In this document: one piece after another, positions 23,861 to 35,600 of the stretch
How the letters are laid out: every line of letters starts with the position of its first letter
How positions within the stretch are numbered: the first letter of the stretch is position 1
Assembly: GCA_004431415.1 (NCBI GenBank)
Contig: QPMI01000276.1
Span: 1-52,487 of the forward strand
DNA from: Cyanophora paradoxa
Lineage: Eukaryota > Glaucocystophyceae > Cyanophorales > Cyanophoraceae
DNA: 52,487 nt
Direction: 5' to 3'
The notes under the pieces: generated by a model
What the model saw: the letters and a program-made list of their open reading frames with translations, nothing else
Databases searched by the model: none
What the model was told of the DNA's origin: nothing
Translations under genes and position numbers: made by a program

Positions 23861-24120
23861 GTTTCGTCTTTCCAGGGGTCAGAATGCCGAGGCGTGCTCT
23901 CCGACGCTCAAACGGGCGATACGTGCGTAATTCGGGACGCTCCCCCGCGCGCTCGCTGCTGGCCGATCGCGGCTCCTGCCCTCTCGCGCGTAGTTGCCGT
24001 GTACCCGGCACGCGCTCGCCCCTGGGTCCGGCATCGTCTTCTCAGCAGCCGGCGCAGGCGAGCGCAGGCGAGCTAGCATGAAGGCATAGGCTTCTCACCA
24101 ACCGAATCAGGCGAGCTCGC
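23861..24120. promoter_or_regulatory. Shared divergent promoter region
   Basis: The 260 bases between the start codons of the transporter (-) and the F-box gene (+) must hold both promoters and leaders. I see no TATA box; the region is GC-rich with direct GCGCAGGCGAGC-type repeats next to the F-box start. Confidence 0.5.
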
Positions 24121-26597
24121 ATGGCCACTGAGAAGCGCCGGGAGCCGGAGGGCGGCGCGGGCGCCGGCCCCGCGCCCTCGAAGCGCACGCGGAGGGAGGA
24201 TGAGAGCGCTCCCGAGCGGCCCGCGGCGGGCGATCGGCCGCCGTTGCAGGCCTCGCCGATCGAGCAGCTGCCGACGGACCTCCTGCAGGCGGTCTTCGCT
24301 CACGTTGGCCTCGCCGACGCATACGCCGGCCGCCTGGCCCTCGTCTGCCGCCGCTTTCGCGAGGCGCTGCTCGGCTGCGCCTGGCCCGAGCTCCGACTCT
24401 CGACGCGGGGCGGGCGCTACGCGTACGGGGACCTGCGGGCGGAGCTGGAGGCGTGGAAGGCGCGGGCGAGCTCGAGCGCGCAGGCGGCGGCCGGCGGGCT
24501 GCGCGTCGCCGCGCTCGAGGTGGAGGCGACGCACCTGAGCCTCCGCGGGCGCCTCCCGTCGCTCCTCGGCGCCCTCGCCGGCGTGCGGCGCGCGCTGGTG
24601 CGGCAGTGGGCGCACGGGCCGCAGCCGCCGGCGCACTACCGGGCGCGGGGGACGCGGCCGGCGCCGCGCATGTACCAGGAGCCGCGCAACTGCGACGCGA
24701 TGCTGCGGCGGGCGGGGCTGGTGCACGGGTACGCGGCCGCGCTGCTCGGCGCGCTCGCCGCCCGCTCGGCGGACTCGCTCGAGGACCTCACCGTCGACCT
24801 CGACACCCTCCGCGTCGCCCCCCGCCCCGTGCCCCCGCCCCCGCCCCGCCCCGCCCCGGCCGCGGCCGCTGACGTCCAGGGCAGGGGGCCGGCGCTGCGG
24901 GCTATCGCGGAGGGGCTGCGGCCCTTCGGGGCGCTGCGGCGGCTGGACCTCGCCGGCTGCTGCTCGGCCGACGCCGCACTGGCGCGGGCCCTCGCGGCGG
25001 CCGCGCCCCGCCTCTCCACCCTCCGCCTCGCCGCCGCGAGCCGGACGGGGAAGAGGAGGAGGCGGGGGCGGAGGGGGAGCGGGTGGGGCCGGACGCTCCG
25101 GCGCTGGAGGCGCTCGCCGCGGCCCTCGCCGAGGGGCTTCCCACCCTACAGGCGCCCCCGTCCCCGCCCCGGCCCCGGCCCCGGCCCCGGGCCCCGCCCC
25201 TCTGGCCTCTGACGCGGCGAGCGTCGCTGCAGGAGCTGGGGCTGGTCTGGGCGCGGGGCGACGGGGCGGTCACGGCCGCCGCCCTGCGCGCCCTCGCCCG
25301 CCTCCCCCGCCTCCGCCGCCTCGGTGCCGCCCCGCCCCCGCCTCCCGGCCCGCCGCGCGGCGCGGCGGACGCGGCCGACGGGCCCGGCGGCAGAGCTGGC
25401 GTGCGGGAGCCTGCAGGCGGGCGCCCTGGACGAGCTGGTGGGGCCCGGGGCGCCCCCCTCGAGGGCCTCGCCCTGCGCCGCGCCCGCGGGCCCCGCGCCC
25501 TCCCCCGGACCCATCCCCCCTCCCTCGTTCCCCCCGGCGACCTCGCCCCCCTCGCGTCCATGGCGAGCCCCTACCCCCCACTTTACACACACGAAACTTT
25601 TCAATCGCTGACCCACCTCCTGTAGGAGCGGCTACGGTCGCTCGAGGTCGATGGGGCGCCTATCTCTCCCCCCGACGTCGCCGCCCTCGCCGGTACCCCC
25701 CGCCTCCCGTTCCACTCCGCCCCCCTCATCTTTCGCCGCAGGCGTCTGGGGCCGCCTGGCGCGGTTCTCGCTCGCCCTCGAGCTCTCCCCCGCCGACGGG
25801 GCGGTCCTCGGTGCCCTCCTAGGAGCCGGCGGCCCGCCCCCGGACCTCGACCTGACCCTCGGGGGGTGCCCGTCGGCCCTCGCCGCCGCCCTCGGCGCCC
25901 TCGCCGGCTCCGCCCCCTCGCCCCCCGCCGTCCTCCGCCTGCGCCTGCGCCCCGGGGCCCCTGCCCCTGCGGCCCCGCCTGCCGCCCCGACGGCGAGCCG
26001 CCCTCGCTCTCATGCGCGGCGGCGGCGGCGCTGGTGGCGGCGCGGGCGTGCGTGCGGGGTACCAGCGGCGGGGCCTGGAGGCGGCGGGGCGGGGCGGAGG
26101 TGGCGGCGCTGGCGGCGTGCGGGGCGCTGGAGGAGGCGGCGGTGGCGCTCGCCCCCGCGCCCCTCGCCGAGGGCGACGTGGCGCTGCTGGCGCCCCTCGG
26201 CGCCCTCCGCCCGCCCCGCGGGGCGGACCTCGCCGCCCACACCGCCCCGAGCGCACCTGCCCGCCCGCCCTCCGCGCCCTCGCCGCCGCCCTCCCCGCCT
26301 GGCCCGCCCGCCCACCCGCCCTCTCCTTCAAGCCCTCCCTCTGCTCTGCCCTGACCCGCGGGGCGCAGGAGCGTGTTCGGGGGGCAGCACTTCCCGTGGG
26401 AGGCCCCCGGGCGCTCCCGCTGCCCCGCCTGCCGCCTCCTCCGCTAGAGCGCCGTCCTCGACCTCGGCGCCGGCATCGACCTTCCACGCCCCCGCTTCCC
26501 AAGTTCCATCGAAGCTTCCGCCGCCCCATTACCCCCCTTCCCCCCGGCCGATCCCGATTCTCCCCGATTCTCTTCCCGTGACATTCGGGGGTGTTGA
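24121..26597 (+). CDS. F-box protein with leucine-rich repeats
   Basis: Probably a substrate adaptor of an SCF-type ubiquitin ligase. The N-terminal about 40 residues are charged and low complexity. Residues about 43-80 form an F-box, read as PIEQLPTDLLQAVFAHVG followed by LALVCRRFREALLG, which would bind Skp1. The rest is rich in Leu/Ala repeats such as ALRRLDLAGCCSADAALARA and ALRALARLPRLRRL, typical of an LRR domain that holds the target. Several introns interrupt the later part; for example, a spacer of Pro-coding sequence at about 24,813-24,877 is probably intronic. The end is uncertain: I chose the stop at 26,595-26,597, in frame with AVLDLGAGIDLPR. Confidence 0.7.
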
Positions 26598-27457
26598 ACT
26601 TGCTGCCTAGGCAGTTCTAGATCTGTGCACAGTATGCCTTCCCCGCCTTGCCCGGGCATTGGTCATTGAGGAATCCAGAGATCTTCTTAGATGCCCACTG
26701 GGCCAGTCCATCGATGTCGGCCTCGGTGCCAGCGCCCAGTCTGCGAGACCGGCGATCTGATTGAGGCCGGCCCGGTGCTGGCGTCCGCCTCCGCCTCTGT
26801 GACCGACTTCTCGCCCCTCATTCGGCGCTGGCCTGCAGCTGCCGAACGAGAACGCCGATAACGTTAACGCCGCCGGCGCCTGCGCATGCGCATGCCGCAG
26901 TGCAGCTGGCGCTGGTCTAGATCTGCCGAATTCGCCGAATTCGAACGCGTACGTGAGCTCGAGCGCTAGCTATAGCTCGAGACAGTCACTGAGTGCGCAT
27001 GCGCATGCTGGGCGCGAGCTGCCGCCACGGCCGCCTGCCGGACGAGATTGTCAACTAACGCCGCAGCTAACGGCTTAAAGCTTGCGACGTGCAGCGCTAG
27101 CGCTAGCGATGTCGCTAGCGCTTTGATGCATTCACGGGCTTGGGGTACGTATACGGGGGCCGTGCACCAGCTTGGGGTACGGGGTAAAGCCACAAAGCAG
27201 CGTCGACGTCGCCCCGCCGATCTCGGTTCAGGCGCGGCGTGAGCGAGCGTCGACATCCCGCCGCACTAGCGCTTCGAATTCGGATTCGCGGTCGCTCTGC
27301 AATCCGCGCCTGGCGTCGTCGCCGAAGCTCCAGAAAGTCGGACCGGAGCGCCTCGCACGCGTCGACGTCTTCAGCGCCGGCGTCCGCCGGTCCGGCAGCA
27401 GCTCAACAGCCCGACAGCTGCGCCTCTCGCCCGTGACCGCGGCAGCCAATTGCAACC
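26598..27457. other. Intergenic stretch rich in short palindromes
   Basis: No convincing gene. It contains clusters of palindromic hexamers (AGATCT, GAATTC, AGCGCT, GCATGC), including a run of alternating GCTAGC/AGCGCT units at about 27,100-27,122. The right end should hold the promoter of the next gene. Confidence 0.5.
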
Positions 27458-28339
27458 ATGGCGATGGGCCCGGGGGCATTAGGATATGCCCTCGCGTATG
27501 TTACCCAGCCGATCTGGAGGCCAATCGGCTCGGCTATCGAGAAGGCGGGAGGCTTCAAGGCGATGGACAATGCCATCACGGGGGCCAGTCGCAAGGTCTC
27601 TGGGTTCGTCAGGGATCAATGCTGGGGCAAGGCGGGGAAGTCGCACTGCGCGCATCACTGCAAGGGCGAGTACGACACGCCCGCATGCCACGGTGCGTGC
27701 ATATACACGTAAAGCCGATGCGACCCGCCCCGCCGGGCCGCGCCTGCGCCGCGCCCGGCGCTGAAGACGACGCAGCGCGGCTCGAGCGAATGGAAAAATG
27801 CTTGGGCGAGTACCACACTGAATTTTGCCGCGGTGTGACCGAGCCCCCTCCCTTGGCGCAAACCACGCCGGCCTTCGGCGTTAGCGTATCTTTTGATCCG
27901 CGCGAACAGAGAGACTGAAGGCGAAAGTGATCGACAAAGCCGCGCCCGGCGCTGAAGACCACGCAGCGCGGGTCGAGCGAATGGAGAAATGCTTGGGCGA
28001 GTACGACATCGATAACTGCCGCGGTGTGTACGAGCTCCCCTGTCCGACGGTCCTCAGCGTACCCTCTGACCGGCTCAAGCAGGGTATTTGGAGAAGAATG
28101 CTACGGCGAAGCTTAAGGCGGCCAAGGGCCGCGGAGGGCCGAAGAAGGCGACCAAGTCCACGAAGACGGCAAAGGCGGCGAAGGCGGCGAAGGGCAGCGG
28201 AGGGGCGGCCAAGCAGAAGCCCCTCGCGGCTGCAGCCGGCCCGGACCAGGCCGGACCCAGCGGCGCGGACGCTGGTCCCGATCAAACCGCGGGGCGCGCG
28301 AGCCCCGGCGCCCCTGCCGCAGCGCGCAGTATTCGCTGA
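27458..28339 (+). CDS. Novel small protein with a triplicated Cys motif and Lys/Ala-rich tail
   Basis: No known family is recognised. The start (ACCATGG context) is strong. Exon 1 is 27,458-27,692, exon 2 is 27,776-27,832, exon 3 is 27,967-28,023 and exon 4 is 28,083-28,339. Every border is in phase 1 and every intron is GT-AG. Exons 2 and 3 are both exactly 57 bases and encode ARLERMEKCLGEYHTEFCR and ARVERMEKCLGEYDIDNCR. Exon 1 ends with the related CKGEYDTPACH. The protein thus carries three copies of C-(K/L)-G-E-Y-x(4)-C-(R/H). Exon 4 encodes a Lys/Ala-rich, histone H1-like tail (KKATKSTKTAKAAKAAKG), then a Gly/Pro/Ala stretch. The N-terminus has a mild hydrophobic segment. The motif could bind metal or form a disulfide; the tail suggests nucleic acid binding. 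Both roles are guesses. Confidence 0.68.
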
Positions 28340-28429
28340 TCGAGCGCTCTGCAGGGCGCTCCAGGGAGCCGGCCCCTCCGCTCCACCCCCGTCCACCTTC
28401 CCCAGCGGCAAGGCGGGCTACTACGGAGG

Positions 28430-29161
28430 GTGCGCTCGGGCCGGGTCTCCCCTGCTGCGCCGATCGCCAACGCAGCGCCGCGCAGGGCGGCGCGGGGGCC
28501 CGTGGCCGGCCTCGGCGCGCCTCCCCCGCCCGGCTACCCCGGAGACGGGGCGGGCAGCTACCCCATGCAAGCGCTGGACTCGGACGTGCGCCCCGCCCCG
28601 CGCCCCGCCCCCCGCCCCGCGCCCCGCCGCTGACCCGAAGCTCGGGCCGCGCTCAGACCCTGGCATGTGTCGAGGACGGTTCCCTCGCCGCGGGTATCGC
28701 GTACCCCCGAGCCGGCAACGTGCCTTTCGCGACTCACCCTCGCCCGCAGATGCGCAGGCGGCGCCCGAGGATGGGGGCACCGGCTTCGCCGAGGTGCGCG
28801 GGCTGTACCCCCGTCCCTTCCCTTTCTGACGCCTGTACCCCCGCAGGACGGAGCGCCGCACGAGGGGTACACGAGCTACAGGGTGGTGCGCGGCCCGGGT
28901 ACGGGAGCGCCTCCCGCTTGCCGTCGAGCGGGGCCCGCAGGAGGGGTACGGCGAGGCGGAGGAGGCGCCGGCGGCGGGGGCGGAGTCGACGGAGGGGTAC
29001 GCCTTTGAAGCCGCCGCCGACGGCGGCCTCGCCCTCGCGGTACCCCCCACCCCCCGCCTCCCGTTCCCCTGCCCAGCTTGCTCCGGCTAACCAGTACCCC
29101 CCAGGACGGAGAGCTCGGGGGGTTGTGGCTCGCGGGCCACGAGCCGTCGGCCCTCTGCTGA
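28430..29161 (+). CDS. Low-complexity EGY/Gly-Ala-Glu-rich protein, several exons
   Basis: Not recognised. Exons can be read with good splice borders. One ends GSYPMQALDSD before GTGCGC. CCCGCAG is followed by an exon reading DAQAAPEDGGTGFAE. Another CCCGCAG is followed by DGAPHEGYTSYRV. Then comes an exon starting EGYGEAEEAPAAGAE and containing STEGYAFEAAADGG. The final exon, DGELGGLWLAGHEPSALC, stops at 29,159-29,161. The repeated EGY triplets suggest a disordered, acidic protein. The first exon and start codon are not established; the start given is only the first Met of the leftmost readable frame. It could be a continuation of the preceding gene. Confidence 0.4.
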
Positions 29162-29169
29162 GCACTTGA

Positions 29170-30290
29170 GCGCGTTCAATTAGTTTCAATTAGTTTTTCG
29201 ATTAGTTTGCAAGACCACAGCTCGGGAAGGTCAGCGCGGCGCCCTTGAGCGTGCAGCTGCGAAGGCGCTCCTATCGGGAGCCCCCCTATCAGCTCCAGCG
29301 GGTTGGGCTTCGGGAGCCCCCCTATCAGCTCCAGCGTCTCAAAACAGAGCGGAGGGGTACCAGCTCCCCCAGTTCGAGGCGGGGTCATAGTCGAGGAAGA
29401 GGGCCTCGAAGAGCTCGGCCCCCATCTAGATCTGCCCTGCACTATTTTTAGACGCGGGGGGTACTAGTACAGGATAGGGGTACAGTTGACGTTCAGGTCC
29501 TTCGCGAGGTAGCTCGCCACGTTCTGGGGTACGCGTCCAGGGACCTGGCAGGCGAGGTGCGACATGAAGCCCGTCGCCGCGAGCTCCGGCTCCCGCATTG
29601 CAATTGCGACGTCGACCAGTGGCATGCCCATCTGCCGAGGCTATCAATAGACACGCAAGGGGGTACGGGGCCCGCGCACGCGGCCGGCGGCCGACGCGTC
29701 GAAGAGCACCGCGTCCGCTTGATGCCCGCGCGGAAGAAGACGTGGTCCCCATGCTAAAAGTAGGATCGGGGGGGGGGTACGTATACGTCGTTCAAAGGGA
29801 GTGGGGTACCCACCTTCGCGGAGAGGAATCGGAAGAAGTATTGCCAGAGGAGCCTCGGAGGTCGAATACGAGCCGCTGAGCCAGAACGTGCTGGGGGCGT
29901 CGACGTCAGATCCGCTTCGAGAGGCAAAGGGGGTACGCCACGCCTTTGATTCGCGTATACGTATACGTATATATACCTGGCGGGCCGAGAGGCGGCCTGC
30001 GTCCACCCACGCCGAGAACTGCGGCGAGGTTAGAGAGGGGGCGGATGTGAAGGGGGTACGCGCACCTTGCCAAGTTGCTGCTGCATTCGGCGCCGAGCAT
30101 CTCGTCGCGGGTCTCCTTGTAACCCCCTCAGGAGGTCCTTCAGGCGATGCGCACGCCCTTCCCCGATCGCGAGCTAGGGGAAGGACGCAGCTGCAGCGGC
30201 CGGCGTGGGGGGCGGAGGGAGGCGAGGAGCTGGAGGAGCGCGTCGCCGGCCGCGGGCTCGGGGCGGACCCCGCCGGGCCGGCCCGGTCGC
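29170..30290 (-). pseudogene. C-terminal part of a DASH-type cryptochrome/photolyase, probably truncated
   Basis: Exons read from the right match the FAD-binding half of DASH cryptochromes: AGDALLQLLASL; YKETRDEMLGAECSSNLA; FSAWVDAGRLSARQ; LLWQYFFRFLSAK; HGDHVFFRAGIKR; PLVDVAIAMREPELAATGFM; NVASYLAKDLNVN; and MGAELFEALFLDYDPASNWG. These are typical neighbours of the flavin and DNA-binding pocket, in the right order. The conserved stretch after SNWG is not found. Instead there is a 27-base direct duplication and then LPELW near the end. The N-terminal photolyase domain was not found to the right, and small insertions disturb conserved blocks. I therefore treat this as a remnant, although mispredicted introns could hide a working gene. 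Confidence 0.6.
29274..29336. repeat. 27-base direct repeat, two copies
   Basis: Perfect copies at 29,274-29,300 and 29,310-29,336 (period 36) of a unit containing GGGAGCCCCCCTATCAGCTC. They lie between the last readable exons of the cryptochrome remnant. Confidence 0.9.
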
Positions 30291-30521
30291 GTCCAGGGGG
30301 AGGGGGGGGTAGCTGTAGGCTATTCTAAAACAAAGCTCAGCTGAGCACCTGCCACAGCCTGAATAAAAGCTGAGCGCCAGGGCTGAAATAACCTGAATGG
30401 GCCGGGGGCCGGGGCCCGGCCGGGCCGTCCGCCGGCGCGGCGGCCCGGCGGCCGCCGGGCGCCCCGGCCGCGGGCCACGGCCCGTCGACGTCGACGTCAC
30501 ACGGCGTGGCCACTGGGCCAT

Positions 30522-30578
30522 GGGCCGTGGCCCGTGGGCCGTGGCCCGTGGGCCGTGGCCCGCGGGCCGTGGCCCGTA
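30522..30578. repeat. Tandem array of a 14-base self-complementary unit
   Basis: About four units of GGGCCGTGGCCCGT in a row, one with a C change. Each unit is close to its own reverse complement, so the array can form nested hairpins. Confidence 0.9.
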
Positions 30579-31030
30579 CGCGTGGCCTGCGCCGCGGCGG
30601 CGACTCGAGCTCGCGCAGCGTCGCGTCGGCCGGAGTCGCCGGACTCGCCGGCAATTCATGATTCAATCATTGCAAGTCGCCGGCCGCGGATAGTACGCGG
30701 CTGTACGCCGGATACTATACTCGGAACAGTACTGGTATTACGGTACTTGGGTAACTCGGGTAGGGGTGCGGCTTGCCGGCCAAAAAGTCGGCTCAAGCCA
30801 AGCCAAGCCCCGGGCTCTCGCGGTCAAGCCAAGCCAAGCCGGTCGACTGGCCGGCCCTTGCCTTTTTTGTTTTTCTGCGTTTGTTTTATTTGTTTTATAC
30901 ATCGCGATCGTGCGTCCATCGTCGTGCGCCGTGCGACATATATGTACACGACATACACGATATATAAGATATGTACTGGTACGTATACAGGCTAATACAG
31001 GCTTTATTCAGCAGCAGCAGGGCCAGCGGC

Positions 31031-31152
31031 GCTCAGCGGCTGCAGCGCTCAGCGGCTACGGGCCTACGCCGTCCCTAGAGTCGGGGCTAGACTCCCTAGT
31101 AGGAGTCCCTACGGCCCGCGGCCGCTCAGCGGCTTCGCGGCCGCTCAGCGGC
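31031..31152. repeat. Dispersed GCTCAGCGGC decamers
   Basis: Exact copies start at 31,031, 31,047, 31,124 and 31,143. No coding role is seen. Confidence 0.85.
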
Positions 31153-32669
31153 AACCCTATTCCCGGAATCCCGGGTCCCGCGGCCCGGGCGGCCGGGCCT
31201 ACGCCGCCCTACGGAGGCTACGGTCCGACGGTCCCACCGCGCCTACCGGACCTAGTACCGGTAGCTCAGAGGCTCAGATCTAGAGCACTGCGGCAGCCTG
31301 GCAGGCTCATCAGAGCACTGAGAGCAGCAGCAGCTGCAGCTGAGCAGCTGCACCACCCCGTACGGTACGCTTGGCGCCGGCGCTTCCGAAAGTTCAGAGC
31401 AGCAGCTGCAGCGGCGAGCGCCACGCCGCCAGCGCCGTATGTATAGATCCGAGTTCGACGCGTATACGTATACATACAGTCACTGAGTACGCCGTCCGTC
31501 GGACTGTCGGACATAGACGATGATCGGCCGCGGGTCTCCGTTACCGTCGGCGTAGGGGGAGCGGCGCCGCAGGAGTCCGACGGTCCGACCGTCGGAGTCG
31601 GTCGGACGGTTGCAGCAGGACTCGCGGTGGGCGTACGCGTGGCCTGTGGGAGCTACTCTGCGAGGCGCCGCGGCGTGCGCATCGCACGGTACACTCGGAG
31701 TATACGTACACGTGTACATGTACAGCTTTCAGTATATGTAGCTCGCGGCCTCCGGACCGGCAGTGTTGCGATATAGCTACCACGTGCACAGCGCTGTGAC
31801 AGCACTCGCTCAGCCCCGGCCCTCTAGATCTGCCCCACTGACTTACAGGCTTGAGGCTTAGCTGCGCAAGTTGGCCACTGTCGACGTCCGTCTATCCGAC
31901 GTCGACGGCCGCGGATTTGTGCATGCGATAGTGATGCATGTGCTCGGGTCAACATCGACGTTCCCGAGTGCACGTACGCGTGGAGCGTGTGGCGACGAAA
32001 GCGAACGGCTTCAACGTGCCACTGACGCGGACGATGACGGGAACGCCACAGGAGATGGGATCGCCACGCACACACGGATTCCAATTCCACACTTGTGCAC
32101 AAAACTTCGGCTCCAGTACACGCCAAGGTGCGTATCATGCATAGCTATAGCTATAGTATATATATATCGACCGTCGGGCGGTGTACGTATTTTTTGTCAT
32201 CAATTGCAAGCGCGCCCCTGAATTCTCTCTCTCATGATCGATGTAATTTATTTTTAACATTCGAATTTTCGTGCTTGGTCGGATTCGAAGGTCCAGAAGG
32301 AGAGGCTCGAGTTGGCCGGCGCCGCAGGACGCCGTCCTGTTTTCGGAGGACGACTGCTGGGCTTCGCGATCGGTCGTTGCTGTGCGCCATACCGATTCTG
32401 CAGGCCTGAACGATCGCCGGAGGCGCTTTTTCCTTGAACGGCCCGTTGAAGGTGCTCCCGTACCACTCATTAATCTTGTGCACTGTCCAATTGCATTGCA
32501 TTCGATCATCATGGCATACTTGGATGCAGTATTAATCGCATGATCAGATCTAAACACGGCTGCTGTTTATACGTATCGCGGAGGACGGCAAAAGCAGGCC
32601 CCCGCCTCGCTTGTAGCGCTTCCGCTGGCCTCGGCATCCGACTGGGCCCACGTTCGCCGATTCGCATGG

Positions 32670-35600
32670 ATGCGCGGTGATCATGACCGGGTTAGTCTCA
32701 TCTTATTGCATATGTTCAAATTTTCCCCAGCGCCAGCTGATCAAGGCTGTCACTACCACGTTGGAGAAATTCATGACGCGCTCACGTTATCGATCGTTGC
32801 GCAGCTAAAGCATCGCCGGGTGCAGGGGGCGGCGTGGGCGGTCCTCCTTACTTTTCAGGTCCTTCTCCTCCAGCTTGTTGCGGGCCAGCTGCAGTCCCCT
32901 CCCTTCGCGGTCTCGCCCGTGGATGTGCGCGCCCGCACTGCCGTCCTCTCCTTCAGCTTTGCGGCGGGGCTCTCGCCGGCGAGCGTGCAGGCGCGCTGCG
33001 GCCTCGCGTCGGAGGTATCGCCGCTGTGGACCGCGTCCTCCCACGTGCCCTATGGCGCCTCTGCCGTCAATCTCACCGCCTCGGGCCTGTACGCTGGCGC
33101 AAAGCACGCCTGCCGCGCCTCCGTGGTGGCCGCCGCCCCGACGAACGCGACGCGTGTCGTCTTCACGACGCTCGTGGACCCACCCGCGCCTTCCGTCGCG
33201 CTCTCCTACGAGCGCCTTAACCAAACGCACGCGGACGCGGCGTGGCACATGGCCGGCCAGTTTGCATATAACGCATCCGATAGCCTTATCTTTGGTCCGT
33301 ATTCGCACACCATCCTTTAGGCGCGCATGGTGGCACATGTACAATCGCAAGTAATCCGCGGCGGGTTCTCGCGCAGTGGGCGGCCCGGCGGCCCCGGGGC
33401 TCGCGTGGTCGTTCGATCCTTTTGTTCTTGCCTGGACCAACGCGAGCGACATCTCCACCAGCAACTGCGACTTTTTTGTGGGGGACGCTGCCGGCGGACT
33501 CCACCCAGGCGCCCTCTTTACTGGCTTCGGGGGCGCCCGCTTCTTCGTCGCGCGGACGGGCTCCTCGTTCTCAGCGCCCGACCCCGCCGACCCGCTGCTC
33601 ACCGCCTCGTACCCCATGAACTCCTGCTACTGGGAGTGGAACGGCGCGCAGAGCTGCTTTGACGTGAACTCCGTTGGGACGGCCCCAGAACGCATCTTTC
33701 GCGCTCGGAGGTCGACGGTCGACGTGTTGTGGAACGGCACCGTGCGCGAAAAACAACTCTCCTGTGACGATTTCTACGCCTCTTTCAAGCGTCCCGCCTC
33801 GCGCAGTTTTACTCCGCTGGCGGTAGGGTGTGCACCGATGCGACCTCCGGGATGTTCAACCTCACCGCCTCCGTCATGTGAGCCCTTCGCGGTTGCTTGC
33901 AATTGGTTTTCATTTTTGACCGTCGCGTGCTTTAAATTTCTTGATCGTGCGCCCCTCGCGTCCTTTTAGCTCGTACACGCCGGGTACCCCCGGCCAGGTG
34001 GGCGCGTGGGCCGTGGTGATCCCCCACGAGACCGTCATGGACGGAATGCACTCCGATCCTACCGAGAACGCCGTCGGCGCTGTCTTCGGTGCCTTCCCGC
34101 GAAGAGTGTTAGGGCACTGCTTGCGCCTCCCCTAACTCGCAGCGTCCACCGGGCGCCGGCAGACGGGAAGCTGTTCTACTACGGCGGCGCGATGGCGAAC
34201 GGAACCGCCTCCGCCGCGCTTTATTACGCCAACCTTGTCTCCGCAAGCCCTTCCTGGGTCGCTGTGTTTCACGTATGCCGCTTTAATTTGCCACTTGCCG
34301 GCGCTCTGCCGACCGTCGGACCCGACCGCAGAACGGAGGAAGTCGACTGTCAGCCGGGGCATGGGTCTGCGGACCGCTCTTCGTAATTGTCGGCGGGCGC
34401 GACTACGGGCTCGCGCCGCCATACGAGGCGCCCGCCATTTTCGCGGACCTGGCACCTTTCGACGAGGCAGCGCCTTCCCTCAGCTTCTCCGCAGCGGGAG
34501 CCACCGTGCAGGCCGGCGTCAGTTTAATGTCCGACATCATGCAGTCCTCTGTGGCCCAGGCCTCCGCATCCGGCTCCTGCGGTGCGCGCAGCGCTCGAAG
34601 CAATGTTCGCCGGCATCGCTTCGAATTCTGCATGCACTGATGTCTATGCATCTGCATCGGCGGCAGCCGCGTATCTCATCGGGTTCAAGACGGCGGGCGG
34701 GGACTTTGTCCAGGACGTCCTCCGCGCCTGTAAGCGATAGCTGAATCTGTTTCAGCCTCTTCGAATTCACGATCGCGCGCAATGACATCGATGTCGCGCA
34801 GACGCGAATCGGGACGCGGAGGGAAGGGGCCTCCACGTCGGAGCGCCGGATGCGCCCGCGGCTGTGGAGGTCACGGCCGTTGGGGCCGACTACATGCGGC
34901 GCAACGCGACGTTTGGCGTCACGTTCGGCCCGCAAAACGGGCACTGGGTCTCGGCCGCCGTCGTATCCTGCTCGTGCACGCCGGCGTGCACGGCGGAGAA
35001 GCGGGGGAGCTTCTACGTCCCGCCGGGCTCCACGTACGCCAACGTGACGCTGGCGGCCCTGGACGCCGGCCTCGCGTACGACTGCGCCGTGCACCTGGAG
35101 AGCTTTGCCGGCGCGTCGAACGCGACGGCGGCGGCGCAGTTCTCCATCGCGCAGGACCGGCCCGACAGGCCGATCGCGGCAGCCCCCACCGACCTGGTCG
35201 GGATGACACACGCGACGGTCAACGTCACCATGAGCCCCGACGGTGGCGCGGCCATCACCGGAATCATCGTAAGCTGCGCCGCAGCCGCGGGGGGCGGGGA
35301 TGCGTGGGGCGGATCGGCCACCGGCTCCTTCGCGGCCGGGAGCTGGTACTCGTTCATGGTGACGGGTCTGACCGTAAACACGACATACACGTGCACGGCG
35401 AACGCGACCAACTCCGTTGGCATTTCCGACAACGCGATCGTCTCATTCACAACGAGATGTCCGCGCTATCGCCTCCATAAATATGAACCTGCCTCGCGAT
35501 CTGTGACTGTTTCGCAGCGCTAATTCGGCTGACGACGAGGCGACTGGGCGCCACCGGCTTTGTGGTGCGGCGGGCGGCCAGCGTGGTCTTCAGGGATGCC

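Larger units (their letters stand above)
30291..32669. other. Repeat-rich stretch without confident genes
   Basis: Contains a 14-base GGGCCGTGGCCCGT tandem array, repeated CAAGCCAAGCCAAGC, four GCTCAGCGGC units and many alternating purine-pyrimidine palindromes (CGTATACGTATAC). A minus-strand open frame at 32,232-32,501 has a composition more protein-like than its surroundings and could be a gene fragment, but I cannot name it. Confidence 0.5.

Noticed and set aside
32232-32501. 89-codon minus-strand frame with protein-like composition
   Set aside because: No recognised domain and no splice partners nearby; could be a decayed fragment, so it is only mentioned in the stretch description.
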